A stretch of 64,000 nt of DNA, from NCBI RefSeq assembly GCF_034190915.1, contig NW_026947507.1:18851501-18915500 (forward strand). The letters run 5' to 3'. This document shows, in pieces, positions 23,820-35,084 of the stretch. The notes under the pieces are model-generated. The model searched no databases. It worked only from the letters and a program-made list of their open reading frames with translations, and had not been told where the DNA came from. The position numbers and the translations under genes were made by a program. The stretch comes from Cavia porcellus. Lineage: Eukaryota > Chordata > Mammalia > Rodentia > Caviidae. How positions within the stretch are numbered: the stretch's first letter is position 1; each line of letters starts with the position of its first letter.

Positions 23820-24780
23820 GCCTAAGAATCGGCAGAGTAGAATAGAAGATTCAAATACAACTCCAAACACACACGGCCACCTTACCTTTGACAAAGGAGC
23901 CAAACATAATTTTCTGAAAGCAAAATAGCCTCTTTGATAAATGGCGCTGCAAAAACTGGCTTTCTGCATGCCAAAAATTAAAACTAGACCAATGTATTTC
24001 ACCATGCACTAAACTAAAGTCGAAATGGATCAAAAAATCGCTAAATTTACTGCAAGAGAAAACAGGTCAAAATCTCAAAGACGTAGGTGTAGGCCAGGAC
24101 TTCATGAACAAAACCCAGACTGCAAGGGATATTACAAAGAATCAACAAATGGAATCTCATCTTATTTAAAAGCTTTTTCACAACAAAAGAAATCACCAAT
24201 AGAGTGAAAAGACAACCTACAAGGTGTGAAAAATTATATCAGTTGTCTCTCAGATGAAAGGCTTCTATAAATATAGATTGAAAAGAATCAGACACCCCCA
24301 AATTCAAAGACCCAATTCAAAACTGGGCATCTGAAATGCATATATACTTCTCAAATGAAGACATAAAAGTAGCAAATAAATACATGAAAAACTGTTCAAC
24401 ATCATTGGTCATTTGAGAAATGCAAAATAAAATATCTCTGAGACTCCATCTCATTCCAGAAAGAATGACTATCATCAAGAAGTCTATCAATAACAAATGC
24501 TGAAGAGGTTGTAAGGAAAAAGGAACACTTCTTCACTATTGGTGACAGTGTACAAGGCTGTACAACCACTGTCGAAATCAGTGTGGAGATTCCTCAAAAA
24601 ACTAGAATTAGAGATCTCATTCCACCCCGCTGTTCCTCTTCTAGGTATTTTCCCAGAAGAATTAAAAGTATCATTCCACAGAGATATATTTTCACCTATG
24701 TTTATAGTATCACAGTTTATAAAAGCTAAATCTTGGAAACAGCTGAAATGCTCATCAACTAAGAAATGATTTTCAAAAAT
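23820..24780 (+). pseudogene. L1 ORF2 3' part and 3' end, degraded
   Basis: This is an L1-type ORF2 C-terminal region. Landmarks in order are CACACGGCCACCTTACC followed by GACAAAGGAGCC; TGGCGCTGCAAAAACTGG; AAACTAAAGTCGAAATGGATC; AGACGTAGGTGTAGGCCAGG; AAATCACCAATAGAGTGAA; AACTGGGCATCTGAAATG; and ACTGTTCAACATCATTGG. The translation is broken by many stops and shifts. The 5' part, including endonuclease and reverse transcriptase, is absent. It abuts a MaLR internal fragment at about 24785. Confidence 0.85.
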
Positions 24781-24784
24781 GTAT

Positions 24785-25985
24785 GTAACAGAAGGTTTCT
24801 GCTGGAAAGGACTGCATCGGGTTTTGGACTCCAGATGATATATGTTATGACTTGAAAAAAAGTTTGTGTGTATTTTACTTATATCCAGAGATTTTACCTG
24901 AGACTAAGATTAAGGGCAGCAGACTAATTAATCTGGCAGAAATTTTAAGGCAATAGAATGTTGAGGTTGTAACAAGGCTAATTTTAGGGGATTTTAGCCA
25001 GATCTGTGTTAAGAATAAAGAGCAGAAGGCCCATCGAGATGATTAAAACATTGTAAGGATGCTTCAATAAAGAAATGAATCTCCAATGAAGCTGTGGACT
25101 GCCAAGACAGAGCTGATAAAAGCACAATTGCTGAGAAAGAACAGGAGAATAGAAAAGATGGCCTGAAGGCATCACAAAAAGCAGCAAGTTTCAAATCTCT
25201 GCAGCCTTAAAACTTCATAAATGTCAGACTTTAAGGTAAAAGCAAAGAGCACCATGTTCCGCGATGGCAACAACATAGAAAAATTTTCTTTTGTATTGGA
25301 TTCAGATTTCCCAACAATCCCAGGCACTTGACTCATACAGTCAAAAGAGAAGGAAGCCTGGCTACTGTTTTAGATGGTAGCAGACTTCAGCATCATCCAC
25401 AAAGCACTGGTTTTAGATGCACAGAGAATGTAAGAGTTTCAAGGTTAAAAAGTCTTCCACCTCAATTTTAGAAGGCCTGGGACACCAGGCAGTGTGCCCC
25501 TGAGAAGAAGGATGTGAAGCTGTCAGTGTGAGGCCAGAGGTGCAGTGGAGAATCCAGAAGTTTGTAAAAGCCAGGAACAAGGATCAGCTAAGGAAACCTG
25601 CAAGAAGGGAGCAAAACCAACCTACGAGAGAAGCTGTGGAATCTGTAACCACCAGAAGTGCCGTAGGGGTGGAATCATGAAATCCTCTGGAGGTCACAAT
25701 TTGCCACAGACTGCTTTAGACGTTGGACACAGAATTTCAGGACTTAATGTTTGTTCTGCTGTATTTTGGACTTGCTTTAGCCCCAATCCTTTAGATACCC
25801 CTCTTTAGGCCTTTGGAATGGTAATGCTTATCTTGTACCATTGCGTGTTGGAAATGTTTAACTTTGTTTTCATTTGTATAGAGGCTTGCAGCTAAGAGTT
25901 TGTGTTTATATTTTGTATTTTTTGTGTTTATATTTAGTTGTAAAGCACTATTCACTGCTGGACATAGTCTTTTCTCATTGTGTAT
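24785..25985 (+). mobile_element. ERVL-MaLR internal-region fragment
   Basis: Characteristic MaLR internal blocks are present in order: GACAGAGCTGATAAAAGC, then GGCCTGGGACACCAGGCAGT and GTGCCCCTG near 25480; GCTGTGGAATCTGTAACC and ACCAGAAGTGCC near 25650; TTGGACACAGAATTTCAGGA near 25725; and TTGGAATGGTAATGCTTATC near 25813. It is non-coding, as MaLR elements carry no intact genes. No flanking LTR could be defined on either side. Confidence 0.55.
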
Positions 25986-26099
25986 CCTTGGCAACTAAAG
26001 ATCAGTGTACCTTAAAGATACAGTCTTATTTCTGAGCACCGTATTCAGTTCAGTTGGTATACTACATATGTCTGTCTTTGTGCTAGTACAATACTCTCT

Positions 26100-27925
26100 T
26101 TTTAAACATATTTAAGGCATACAACATTATGTTATAACATATATGTATAATAATAGCTGCAGTGAAATAAATCGATGTATTATGTCCATAATCTCATATA
26201 TAGATTCACATTTTTTCTACTATGAAGCAAGAGTAGCTACAATATACAGCTATATAGCTACGATATCCTCTTAGCAAAAATATTAAAATAATATATATTT
26301 TTTTCATGGATTGCTGGAGAGAGTACCCAAGGCTTCATACATTATAAGCAACAAAACATCTACATTATTATCAATTATAACGTTCACATTGTACCTTAGT
26401 TATTATCAATTATAACGTTCACATTGTACCTTAGATCTTTCAAATTTTTCATAGTATATATTTGATACTTTCTATACCTTGAGCTACATCTCCTCATTCT
26501 TCCATCCCTCATGAAGACTCTTAAAAACAATCACTGCTTGATTCTGTATTTCTGTATATTTGGCCTCATCATTTGACATACATAAAATCACGCAATGTTT
26601 TTCTTACTCTAAGAAGGCCATTTTGTTAGCAGTTCCATTTGTGTTGTGGCAAATGGCCAGATGTCTTATATATACTAGAGGTGCTGTCTTCCTATCTGTC
26701 TACCTATTATTTGTCTATTTATCTATCATCCTTCTGTATATATCTATACATCTATATACACCACAGATCTTTTCCATTAGTCCATTAATGGACATCAACA
26801 TTATTTCTTGGCTGTTGTGAATAATGCTGAAATGAATATAAGGATGCATTTATCTTTGTAAAAAGGTGTTTTTATTTCCAAAGAAAGATAGCTGGATCAT
26901 ATGCAATTTCAGTTATAACTTCTTTAGAAAACTCTATGTTTGTTTCTCTTAATGGATGAACCTATCCATATCCCCACGGAGGGCAAAGATTTCAGTTTTT
27001 TCATACATTTAGCAGGACTAGTTATCATTTATCAGTTTGATAACAGCTATCATAGTGAGGCTGATACAGTATCTCCTAGTGGTTTTTGATTTGTAGCTCC
27101 CTGATAACTAATGATATCAAGCATCTTTATGTTCCTGTTGGCTATTTTTATGCCTTTTTTGGAGAAATATCTATTCAAGTTTTCACTAATTTTTAAATTG
27201 GGATTTGTCTTCTTGCTCTTAAATTGTGGCAGTTCTTTCTAATTTCTGGATATTAATACCTTATCTAAACCATAGTACACAAATATATTTTCTCAATCTG
27301 TAGGAAATTGTTTCATTTTGTGGGTTGTTTCCATGTTTGACTTAGTCTTCCTAATATATTTTTTGTGTCTGTAGTTTGAGCTTTGAGGGTGATATAAAAA
27401 AAAATGACTGCCAACACCCATGTCAAGAAGATTTCCCCTTGTGATGTACGGCTTCAGGTATTACATTCAAACATTTTACCAATTTTAAATTGGTTCTTGT
27501 GAATGTAGTAAGATAAATGTCTATTTTTTTAATTGTGAAATTCAAAATTTCCCGCTGTATTCATTGTGCCTGTTTAGTGTCCCTTTGAAAACCTAGTTGG
27601 TCATAGATGTTAAGATTTGTGAATTCTCTTTCTCATTTACTACTCTATGCATCTGTCTTTAATGCCAGTGTGACATTTTCTGATTACCATGCAATGTAAC
27701 ATAAATTTAAATCAGAAAGTGTGATGCATCACTTTGATCTCTACCTCTTTGGAAATGATTTCCACATCATTTGTGGAACCATACAAAGATTTTGGATTTC
27801 ATTTCCAAATATGTCACTGAGATTTTGATGAAATTGCATCAAATCAATATATCTTTTTAAACTGTGGGCATTTTAATAGTATTGAATCTTAGCATAAAAT
27901 ATTTCATTTCTTTTTATTAATCTTG
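26100..27925 (-). pseudogene. L1 ORF2 3' part and flanking sequence, antisense, degraded
   Basis: On the plus strand this is the complement of a LINE-1 3' region. The order AATGGACATCAACATTATTT, GGCTGTTGTGAATAATGC, ATAGCTGGATCATATG, GTAGCTCCCTGATAACTAAT, CTTCTTGCTCTTAAATTGTG and TTCTGGATATTAATACC is the standard antisense L1 ORF2 landscape. Stops are frequent. A TCTA-rich patch (26690-26765) and a 35-bp tandem duplication (26365-26434) lie in or beside it. Confidence 0.75.
26365..26434. repeat. Exact tandem duplication of a 35-bp unit
   Basis: Positions 26365-26399 and 26400-26434 are identical over 35 bases with no gap between them. The unit begins TTATTATCAATTATAACG and ends GTACCTTAG. Perfect identity beside an old, heavily mutated L1 segment implies a recent duplication, or an assembly error. 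Confidence 0.97.
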
Positions 27926-28798
27926 TGTTCTGAATTGTAATTAAATCAACCCAAAGAGGAGGGAATGTTGGGTTTGATCATAGTCACGTTCACACAGCCT
28001 GTAACATAGTTATTAACAGATACTGTTTGAATTAGTTGAAAGAACAACTCAATGAATATTCATGCAATTTAAATTTTAAATATGACTCTTAGGACATGCT
28101 ATGATGTAATATTTCCAAAAGCATTGTGATAGTTATTAGTATGTTACATTAAAACATGCATTTTCTGAATATTTCAAAGGATATTTCACTAGTTTTCAAA
28201 GATGACTCATGTACATACTGTTGGTAATTTTGTGGATTGTTGTAGTACATACAGAATGTAAAATACTTTAAAAAGATAAATATCTTCTATTATATGAATG
28301 TACTTGTTTTTACATTCATTTTATCCATTTATTTAGCAAAGAAAATTTATTAGGGAAGCCTGTAAACAATTGCCACAAATATTGTTCTTTTAATTTGTAG
28401 CACATCTTTTTATACGCTTATATAAAAATGAGCTTTTCTTCTCAAAAATAGAAGACATATTTTACTGTACTTACACATGTAACTTATTTTTATTATTAAA
28501 CTAAGATACTGAGGATTCATATCTCGTAGCTCTTTTACACAGTCTTGCAAAGTATTAGTCTGTTAGTGAACCAGAAACTTCGCTTATTGTTTGGGTCAGA
28601 GCACATCAAAATATGTCAAAACCTTGGAGTTAGGAAAAACAGCAGCATTTTCAGGCTTACACATAGACTAGATGGAAGCAGCAATTTTAATAATCATCTT
28701 CCAACCTATTTATACATTGCACAGGAAAGTTCTCTATAAATGCATACAGGCATAGACAAAAATGAATTATGTATTTAAATATTCTAAAACATATTTGA
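27926..28798. other. AT-rich DNA, nothing assigned
   Basis: No gene or named repeat is visible between the antisense L1 and the ID SINE. Confidence 0.55.
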
Positions 28799-28904
28799 TT
28801 TTTTTTTTTTTGTCTTTTTCGTTTTTACCGGTACCAGGGATCGAACTCACGACTGCCTGCTTGCAAGGCAGGCGCTTATGCCGCTGAGCTAAATCCCCAG
28901 CCCC
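28799..28904 (-). mobile_element. ID-like tRNA SINE, full length, youngest in window
   Basis: On the minus strand it reads GGGGCTGGGGATTTAGCTCA, then GCGGCATAAGC, GCCTGCCTTGCAAGCAGGC, GTGAGTTCGATCCCTGG, TACCGG and an A-rich tail containing GAAAAAGACA. The anticodon arm is a perfect 5-bp stem (CCTGC/GCAGG) around a seven-base loop CTTGCAA, so the anticodon is TGC (Ala). A and B boxes look intact. The 13-bp flank aacatatttgatt is exactly repeated (28788-28800 and 28905-28917). An exact target duplication with little decay marks it as a recent insertion, probably transcribable by RNA polymerase III if the chromatin allows. Confidence 0.95.
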
Positions 28905-28917
28905 AACATATTTGATT

Positions 28918-30050
28918 TTTAATTCACACATATCCAACCTTGCACATAGTTTCCTTCTGTTTTGTGAAAAATGAGTCAAAGATGCCTTAGGAACACATAG
29001 AACACATAACAAAATATGTTTAATGACATATTATAATCCAAGACACTGAAGAAAATTAAGGAAAGGCAATACACAGCCCAATCCCAATCAAGATCTTGAT
29101 GAAATCTATAACTCATTATTTAAAGGCTCCCACATGCTTATAACTACATTAAAATTGTGTAAGTTGTACTTTTATAAACTGGACCATATGTCATGTTTCA
29201 CCATATGCTTCTTAGCAAACTATAGAATTCCTACTTTAGACAGAGCCCTGTGATATGATTTATTATCAAGAACAAGTCCTGGGTTCTTTCTATGTCTTTG
29301 CCAATGGCAATACCGTGCTAACACACTTGATATAAGTTCATAGAGTGGAATTAGATGTCTGTGGTTAACTGTACCCTTATAAAATACAATAAATTTCCAG
29401 AATTACAAGTAGCTGAGAATTACTAAGGATTAAATCCCCTGTATGAAACTAATTTGAGAAGCAGATGGCTCTATACAGTGTTGATGGCCCTTCAGTTTCT
29501 TTATTGCAAATAAAATACTTGCTAGATTTGGTAAAACAAAAGTAGAGTTCAGCTGTCTTATCAGTAAGTATTTTGATAAGGATGCTTAACCGGGCTTTAA
29601 GTGATATGATACAGTTTTAAAAAAGAAACTTTACATTTGTCATTTGCGCTGTTATTGAACATAATTTGTCCCGGTGGTGAAATACCAAATACATGGGCCC
29701 CAGGACAACTCGCTGTGAAAGAGTAAGTGAAATCCTTATGAGAATTTCCAGAAAAGGAGAGTCACTATGACACGGAAGGGAATGTGGTTAACTTCACTAT
29801 CATGGAAATCAGCTTCCATGATCCGTCAGAATATGTAAACCACCATATAAGACTTTGATGAGATTATCTTAAATTATATCTGGAAATATGTAAACATAGT
29901 GCCTTGTCTGTCCAATCTGCAAAATTTATAATCTCTCTGACAGTTTACACTCCAATGATATTTTCAATGTAATTCCAATAATTCCACATAATTCTATGAC
30001 AGTAATTCATGCTCTAGAAATCCCATATATTAAGGTACCTGTTTTATTCT
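28918..30050. other. AT-rich DNA, nothing assigned
   Basis: No gene or confident repeat is visible. Confidence 0.55.
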
Positions 30051-30054
30051 CCCC

Positions 30055-30175
30055 TATTAGAGAGAGCCCTCTGAAGACAGAAACCATTTTTATTCTTTTG
30101 TATCCACAGTGCCCAGTATAAGGCTAAATATTTCTCTATTATTAGTCAACTAATCTTTAAAAAATACTAAATGAA
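30055..30175 (+). repeat. L2 LINE 3'-end fragment
   Basis: The blocks CTGAAGACAGAAACCATTTT, TTGTATCCACAGTGCCCAGT and the following ACTAAATGAAATAT match the L2 3' terminus (gagggcagggactgt...tgtatccccagtgcctagcacag...taaatgaat). The copy is old and non-coding. Confidence 0.6.
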
Positions 30176-30803
30176 ATATAGCACTGAGTTTCTAACGCAA
30201 ACATATAAATAAATCATAGGAAGAATAGAATAGACATAAACCCCTTCATTTGACATTTTACTTGTGGACTACAGAAACTCTCAGTCTCATAGACAGACTT
30301 AGAGTAATATCATATGTCAGGGGTCACAAAATAAAACTGCTACTTACAGGAAATATAAATTTATGGAGAAATGTCATTGCTTATTTTGCTATCAAGAATA
30401 TTGCTTTCCTAAGTACACCTTTTTCTAAAACATTGCATGTGTCACATTTCAGGCTATAGATTTGGAACTCTAATATGAATGCCACTAAAAACAGTCATGT
30501 CATTTGAAAACAAGGTAAAATTTTTCAGAGAACAAACTTAAAATATAGTAAACACTTCTCAATAGGAATATTCTGAAGAAACATACTTTAAAAACTGCTA
30601 AATAGTCCATTAAATAAAGAGTAACCAAGCCAGTGAAGAAGGTTAGCTGACCAAAGAAGGAGTTACAGCAAACTGGATGACTCTAATCTCCCATAAAAAG
30701 AGAAAATTTTCAGATGCACTCAAACAACAATGCCCCAAACTTGTAGCTTACAAACCTCTTGTAAAAGTTTAATGAGATATATCATATGAGAATAATTTGT
30801 CTA

Positions 30804-30937
30804 AGTGTGTTGGCACACACCTATAATCCCAGCATTCAGGAGAGTAGGCAGGAGGATTGCCATGAGTTCAAGGCCAACCTGGATAACTCATGAACTTGAG
30901 GCCAGCATGAATTACACAGTGAGATGCTGTTTCAAAA
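30804..30937 (+). mobile_element. B1 SINE (7SL-derived)
   Basis: The sequence GGCACACACCTATAATCCCA, GCATTCAGGAGAGTAGGCAG and GATTGCCATGAGTTCAAGGC, then AACCTGG, is the 7SL/B1 left half. It is followed by GAACTTGAGGCCAGCATG, AATTACACAGTGAGATGC and TGTTTCAAAA. B1 is restricted to rodents (with relatives in tree shrews and primates), so this element is a main reason for calling the host a rodent. Substitutions throughout show it is not recent. Confidence 0.88.
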
Positions 30938-31374
30938 GTAAATTATAGTAAGAAAGATTGTCTTTTACATAAAATACATCAGCTTGTCATAAAATGCAGT
31001 TCTATCAAGGTAATGGTTCTACATTTAAAATACATAATAAATCTTTGCATTTTACATTTATGAAGAAGATACATTCTTATTTAATTAAGTTATATACTTG
31101 AAATTTGTCGGTAAATATATTTCAAATCTGACATTGCAAATGCTTAGGGACTAAATGACTATTAAAATATGTACTGAAATCTGTTTATTATTATATCAAA
31201 AATAAAGGCAAAAACTATATCCCAAATTTGAAATTCTTGTATTTTTTAAATTTTAAATGAATAGAGGTTTGCACTGTTACTTTTGTCCTCATATAATTGA
31301 ATTTTTTCCTTCATAGGACTTACCTCAATTTTTAATTATACTTTGTCTCCTGTGCTGCAGTAACAATAGGGAGA

Positions 31375-31470
31375 GCCAGATACATGCCTGCTTTACCTTC
31401 TTATTTGTTCCTAGCTGGAACCTAGCACAGTTCCTCAAACAAAGCATTTCTTAGTTCCTTACTGGTGAAT
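31375..31470 (+). repeat. Possible L2 3'-end fragment
   Basis: CTTATTTGTTCCTAGCTGG, AACCTAGCACAGTTCC and TTACTGGTGAATGC resemble the L2 tail. It is short and divergent. Confidence 0.35.
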
Positions 31471-31479
31471 GCAAAAATG

Positions 31480-33735
31480 CATCAGCATTCTCCGAGATTT
31501 ATTGATTTTTCTAAAATAATAAAGCACATATTATTTACTCTGAGTGCACAAATCTCAAAAAACCAAAACTTCTGAAATGAGAGTATGAAACCAACTACAT
31601 GAAAAGGAATGGAGAGGGTAGCAGGATTTCAGAGGCACTAGACACTACTGTGAGCCACAGATTGTGACAGATTAGTACAGGCAGCACCACGGGGGTTGGG
31701 AAACCTGCTTCGTTTCATCCACTTGAGTTTAGAAACAACACAGGGCCAATCATCTTCCCATTTTGCTAAGAGACGTAAAAATATGAAAAACCCAGGAAAT
31801 TTCTGAAGCTGCAGGCCATCGCACATGCACATTAGATCTCCTGACCTGACATTCCGTAACTTTCTCTCCGCTCGGATCTTGTTAAATGTTCATACATATG
31901 GACTACATCTTTATACGTGTAATGTAATCAGCGTGAATCCTGGGAAGTGAATGCTCACTGGAAGCCCCGCAGCACCCTGTCAGTCACTCCTGACAATCTA
32001 GAGACCCCTGAGGACCCTGACTTTTCTACATGCTGTCCTTTTTTACTGTCTGTTGTCCCAGCACTGCTTTTCTGTTTGTGTCACATCGTGCCACAAATGC
32101 AAGTGCTTTTCTTTCACCATGTGATACACATTTGCAATTTCTTTGTTCCTTGTACACATGAGCCAGGCCACTATCTGCTGGGTCTATCCTACGGAATTAA
32201 TCTCTCAGAAAATTTCTGCATAAGTGGAGAAGAGAATGACCCACAAAATACAAGCCAGAAATAAGGTGAGAAAGAGATGAGAGACTGAAGCAACACAAGG
32301 CCAAGTTACAGGGTGTGACAAAAGAAGAACAGGAAAAATCAAGTTTGGATTTTTAAATCCATTTTTCTTCTTTGTCTTTCAGGCATTACCTCTATTTGCT
32401 GTGCAGCATCAAATATTTTTAGTGTGCTGAAAGAATTTCACCACAGTGTAACAGGTGTATCCAGAAGATGTTTATGTCTTAACTCTTCTTTCATGATTTC
32501 ATTCTTTGTTTTCTTTTTACCTAAGCATTTAATCGCCAACTTACTTAAAGTTCATTTAAATTTGCATTGAGGGTAGTTACATTGCTTTGTCATTATTGTT
32601 ACTTTATTTTGTGGTGGAAAAACAATTTGTTAATTAAAATAACTGACCTGCTCACCCTTTATTCAAAGATTTATTAGTACAATGAGTTGGTTTACTATAG
32701 CCCAACTGATAAAATAATGCCAAGAGTATAATGACTCTCTTCAAGGAATGGAGCAGTGGTGTAAAGATGAAATAGGGAGCTCATATAAGAACAAATGCTG
32801 AACACCAACTTTAAGACATGAGACTATATTACACATCCGAGGTCAAAAAAGCCTACCTTGTAGCAGTAAATAACAAGTGGCTCTGTAGGTCAAACGTACT
32901 TCATTACTTGACTACAGCTAGTTGATATATATGAAATATTCTATCCTTAGTTGTCTATAAAAGGTCACACTTTAAAAGCATTGGTAATCATGTTAATCAT
33001 TTTATTTCCCTGGAATGCTAGGTAAAGGGTATAAGGCCAGGCTCATGCTTTAATTTTTTCAGGCAAATTCTAGCTAAGATTATTAAAGTCTTACATTTGT
33101 TTTATTCCATATAAATGAATTTTTAACATTTCATTCCTTTCACAGAGAGGGAAATGATGTCAAATTACATAGAATTTCTGAGAAAGTGAAGAAGAATGTA
33201 CAAATAAGGCATTTTGAAAGGCCTACCAAAGATTACCTTTTATTTTCTTGGAACCTGAGCTGGTATGTTATGTAGACTCTTTTGGAGCCAAGATTTTCTT
33301 TAAAAGCTCATGCCATGTGATTCTGTTTCAAGGAAGTCTGCACACTTTGCCACATTCAATTCAAAGCTCCAGTCACAATCTGTGAGTTTGAAACATAGAA
33401 CCATGTGTGGCTTTAACAGATTGCCATTGTCAGCTCATAATACACACTGTTAAGGGTTCTACTGCAGTCTGTCCTGCCACTTATTTCCTGTTTAGTCTCT
33501 TGCAATCCCAGCTGCACTTTGATTCCTCCCGAAAGTACTCTCTGCCAAGCAGAGCAGGTCTTCTCCCTGGGCATGCACAACCTGATACAATACAAACTGT
33601 TTTCCTGCTCCAACCTGTGTGATTGAATGACATTAAATAAAGAGCTGATAGTGAGAACTCAGTATGAAGCTAGTCAGTCTCAGACTTTTCAGACATCAAA
33701 ATACAAATGTGAATATTCCAGTGTACAAGAATTTC
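31480..33735. other. No gene assigned; somewhat less AT-rich block
   Basis: The 31.6-32.3 kb part has higher GC and a 105-codon plus-strand frame (31947-32264) with a hydrophobic stretch. There is no Kozak or splice context, signal or family match that I can see. I read it as non-coding, perhaps an unrecognised retroelement. The rest is AT-rich. Confidence 0.45.
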
Positions 33736-33737
33736 CT

Positions 33738-33817
33738 GCTGGGAATTGTAGGTTCCTGATAGAGAGCCGAACATGTAGAATTCCTTAGGTTTGAATCCCC
33801 ACAATGAAAAAATAAAA
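33738..33817 (+). repeat. Old, diverged ID-like SINE
   Basis: TGCTGGGAATTGTAGGTTCC (degenerate A-box region), AGAGAGCCGAACATG, then TTAGGTTTGAATCCCCAC (B-box region) and an A-rich tail keep the ID layout at about 80 bp. It is too mutated to be active. Confidence 0.55.
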
Positions 33818-33964
33818 GTATCCATTTCTATTGTCCTGCTTATACCTCTAAAAGCAACTAGAGAATCTTTGTTAGCTGTGAATTCTGTATTTGCAAATTC
33901 ACCTAATTGTTAATGTTTAGTTAATGGATTTGTAAAATCTGTAGTGGTAGTTGATAGAATTGGA

Positions 33965-33982
33965 TTCCCGGTCAGGGAACCA
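33965..33982 (-). promoter_or_regulatory. Retroviral primer-binding site complementary to tRNA-Glu
   Basis: On the minus strand the 18 bases read TGGTTCCCTGACCGGGAA. This is the exact complement of the 3' end plus CCA of the common mammalian tRNA-Glu(CUC), as I recall it (...TTCCCGGTCAGGGAA+CCA). It begins two bases after a TATCA end of an LTR-like segment, the normal spacing for a retroviral PBS. An alternative is the 3' piece of a tRNA-Glu retropseudogene, but the adjoining TG/CA end and polyadenylation signal favour the LTR reading. Confidence 0.75.
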
Positions 33983-33984
33983 TA

Positions 33985-34330
33985 TGATAGAATAGTGGCA
34001 CGGCTGAAAAGATAAGAAGTATGAAATATAAATGACCTTTATTTTAAGAATGCGGGGAGAGACCCCTGACCCTCCAGGGTGGGGCACAGTCCCCAGGGGC
34101 TGGCATTCTCTGTGGGGTTTGGCAATCTCTCCATCGGACACGTGGTGTGGGGCCATACATGGAGCTTAGGTTTGGGGTGGTGCCTGAGGGGCATTAGTGA
34201 TGCGCAGGTAGCCCACTGGCATTCATTTCGTGCCACAGCTCAGTTCCTAGGGGTGGGGAAGATGGACCCCTTGGTTCTGCCTCCAAGGCTTAACTGGCTA
34301 TAGTGTCTCGTCTGGGGCAAAATCCTTTCA
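33985..34330 (-). mobile_element. ERV 5' LTR (tRNA-Glu-primed), minus strand
   Basis: The plus strand begins TGATAGAATAG right after the PBS and can be closed at TTCA (34330), giving a 346-bp LTR with TG...CA ends on the minus strand (TGAAAGGATTTTGCC ... ATTCTATCA). In the minus-strand sense, AAAATAAAGG supplies an AATAAA polyadenylation signal about 70 bp before the 3' end. The upstream part is unusually GC-rich for this window. Only the LTR, PBS and a short stretch of leader are recognisable at lower coordinates; there are no gag, pol or env remnants and no second LTR. The family is not identified. The right edge is an estimate. Confidence 0.6.
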
Positions 34331-34460
34331 GCAGTGCTCTCATGATCTTTCACAAACATGCACAGAGTGAAGAAAACCATGAAAATACCTCACATACACG
34401 TTCCTAGTAAGGTCAGAGTAAGTGATGCCACTCATACCTATTTCGGATCTCATACGGTAC

Positions 34461-34463
<3 letters not shown>

Positions 34464-34498
<35 letters not shown>
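34464..34498. repeat. (AC)n microsatellite
   Basis: Pure AC run. The His/Thr-repeat frame through it is an artefact. Confidence 0.97.
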
Positions 34499-34499
<1 letters not shown>

Positions 34500-35084
34500 C
34501 ACACATTTATACGCACATACATGTCGTTTCTCAGTGACACAAGTTTACTGCCGTACCTTCTTCATTTGCACAACTTTTATTACTGCTTCATTGTTTACAC
34601 AGTCCTAAGCATTTTAAAGTACTGGTCAGAGTTTCTGTGTTGCCACACAAACTTCCTGGCTATGTATATAGTATTGTTTTGAGTTTAGTGTTTAATTAAT
34701 TAAAATATTTTTTTGAGATGTTATTAAGCAAAAAGCTCCATAAAAAGATTATTTATTAATTGCTTAATTAAATATTAGGATATGAGGTTCACAGTAACCA
34801 TGCATTTTTCCTAAAAGCCATAAGTTAGGAATTCACAAATATTTTGCTTAAAGAAATTGTATAGCACATTACTACCAAAACTAATTAGACTTCACTATAG
34901 AAGACATTTAAATATATCTTATAGTAAGATTCTTTAATTATTTTAGAGGAAAATTTAAAATGCTTTAAAACTTAGATTGGTTCAGAATGAGAAGGATTTT
35001 ATATACGTTGTGTATAACACTTGTATTTCTTTTCTTTAGCAAATTGGAAATATTATTAAGGGCTTTCGTATAGGGCAGTTACAA
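34500..35084. other. AT-rich DNA, nothing assigned
   Basis: No gene or nameable repeat is visible. Confidence 0.55.

Noticed and set aside
28799..28904. A functional tRNA-Ala gene
   Set aside because: The cloverleaf is good, but the A-rich tail, flanking target duplication and repeated copies show a SINE, and the acceptor stem does not pair as in a true tRNA.
31947..32264. 105-codon plus-strand frame with a hydrophobic core
   Set aside because: It lacks a credible promoter, splice or poly-A context and resembles no family that I know. A chance frame in a GC-richer block is simpler.
33940..33985. A tRNA-Glu gene or retropseudogene
   Set aside because: Only the last 20 or so bases plus CCA match tRNA-Glu. 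The upstream part does not form the cloverleaf, and the adjacent TG/CA end with AATAAA fits an LTR and primer site better.
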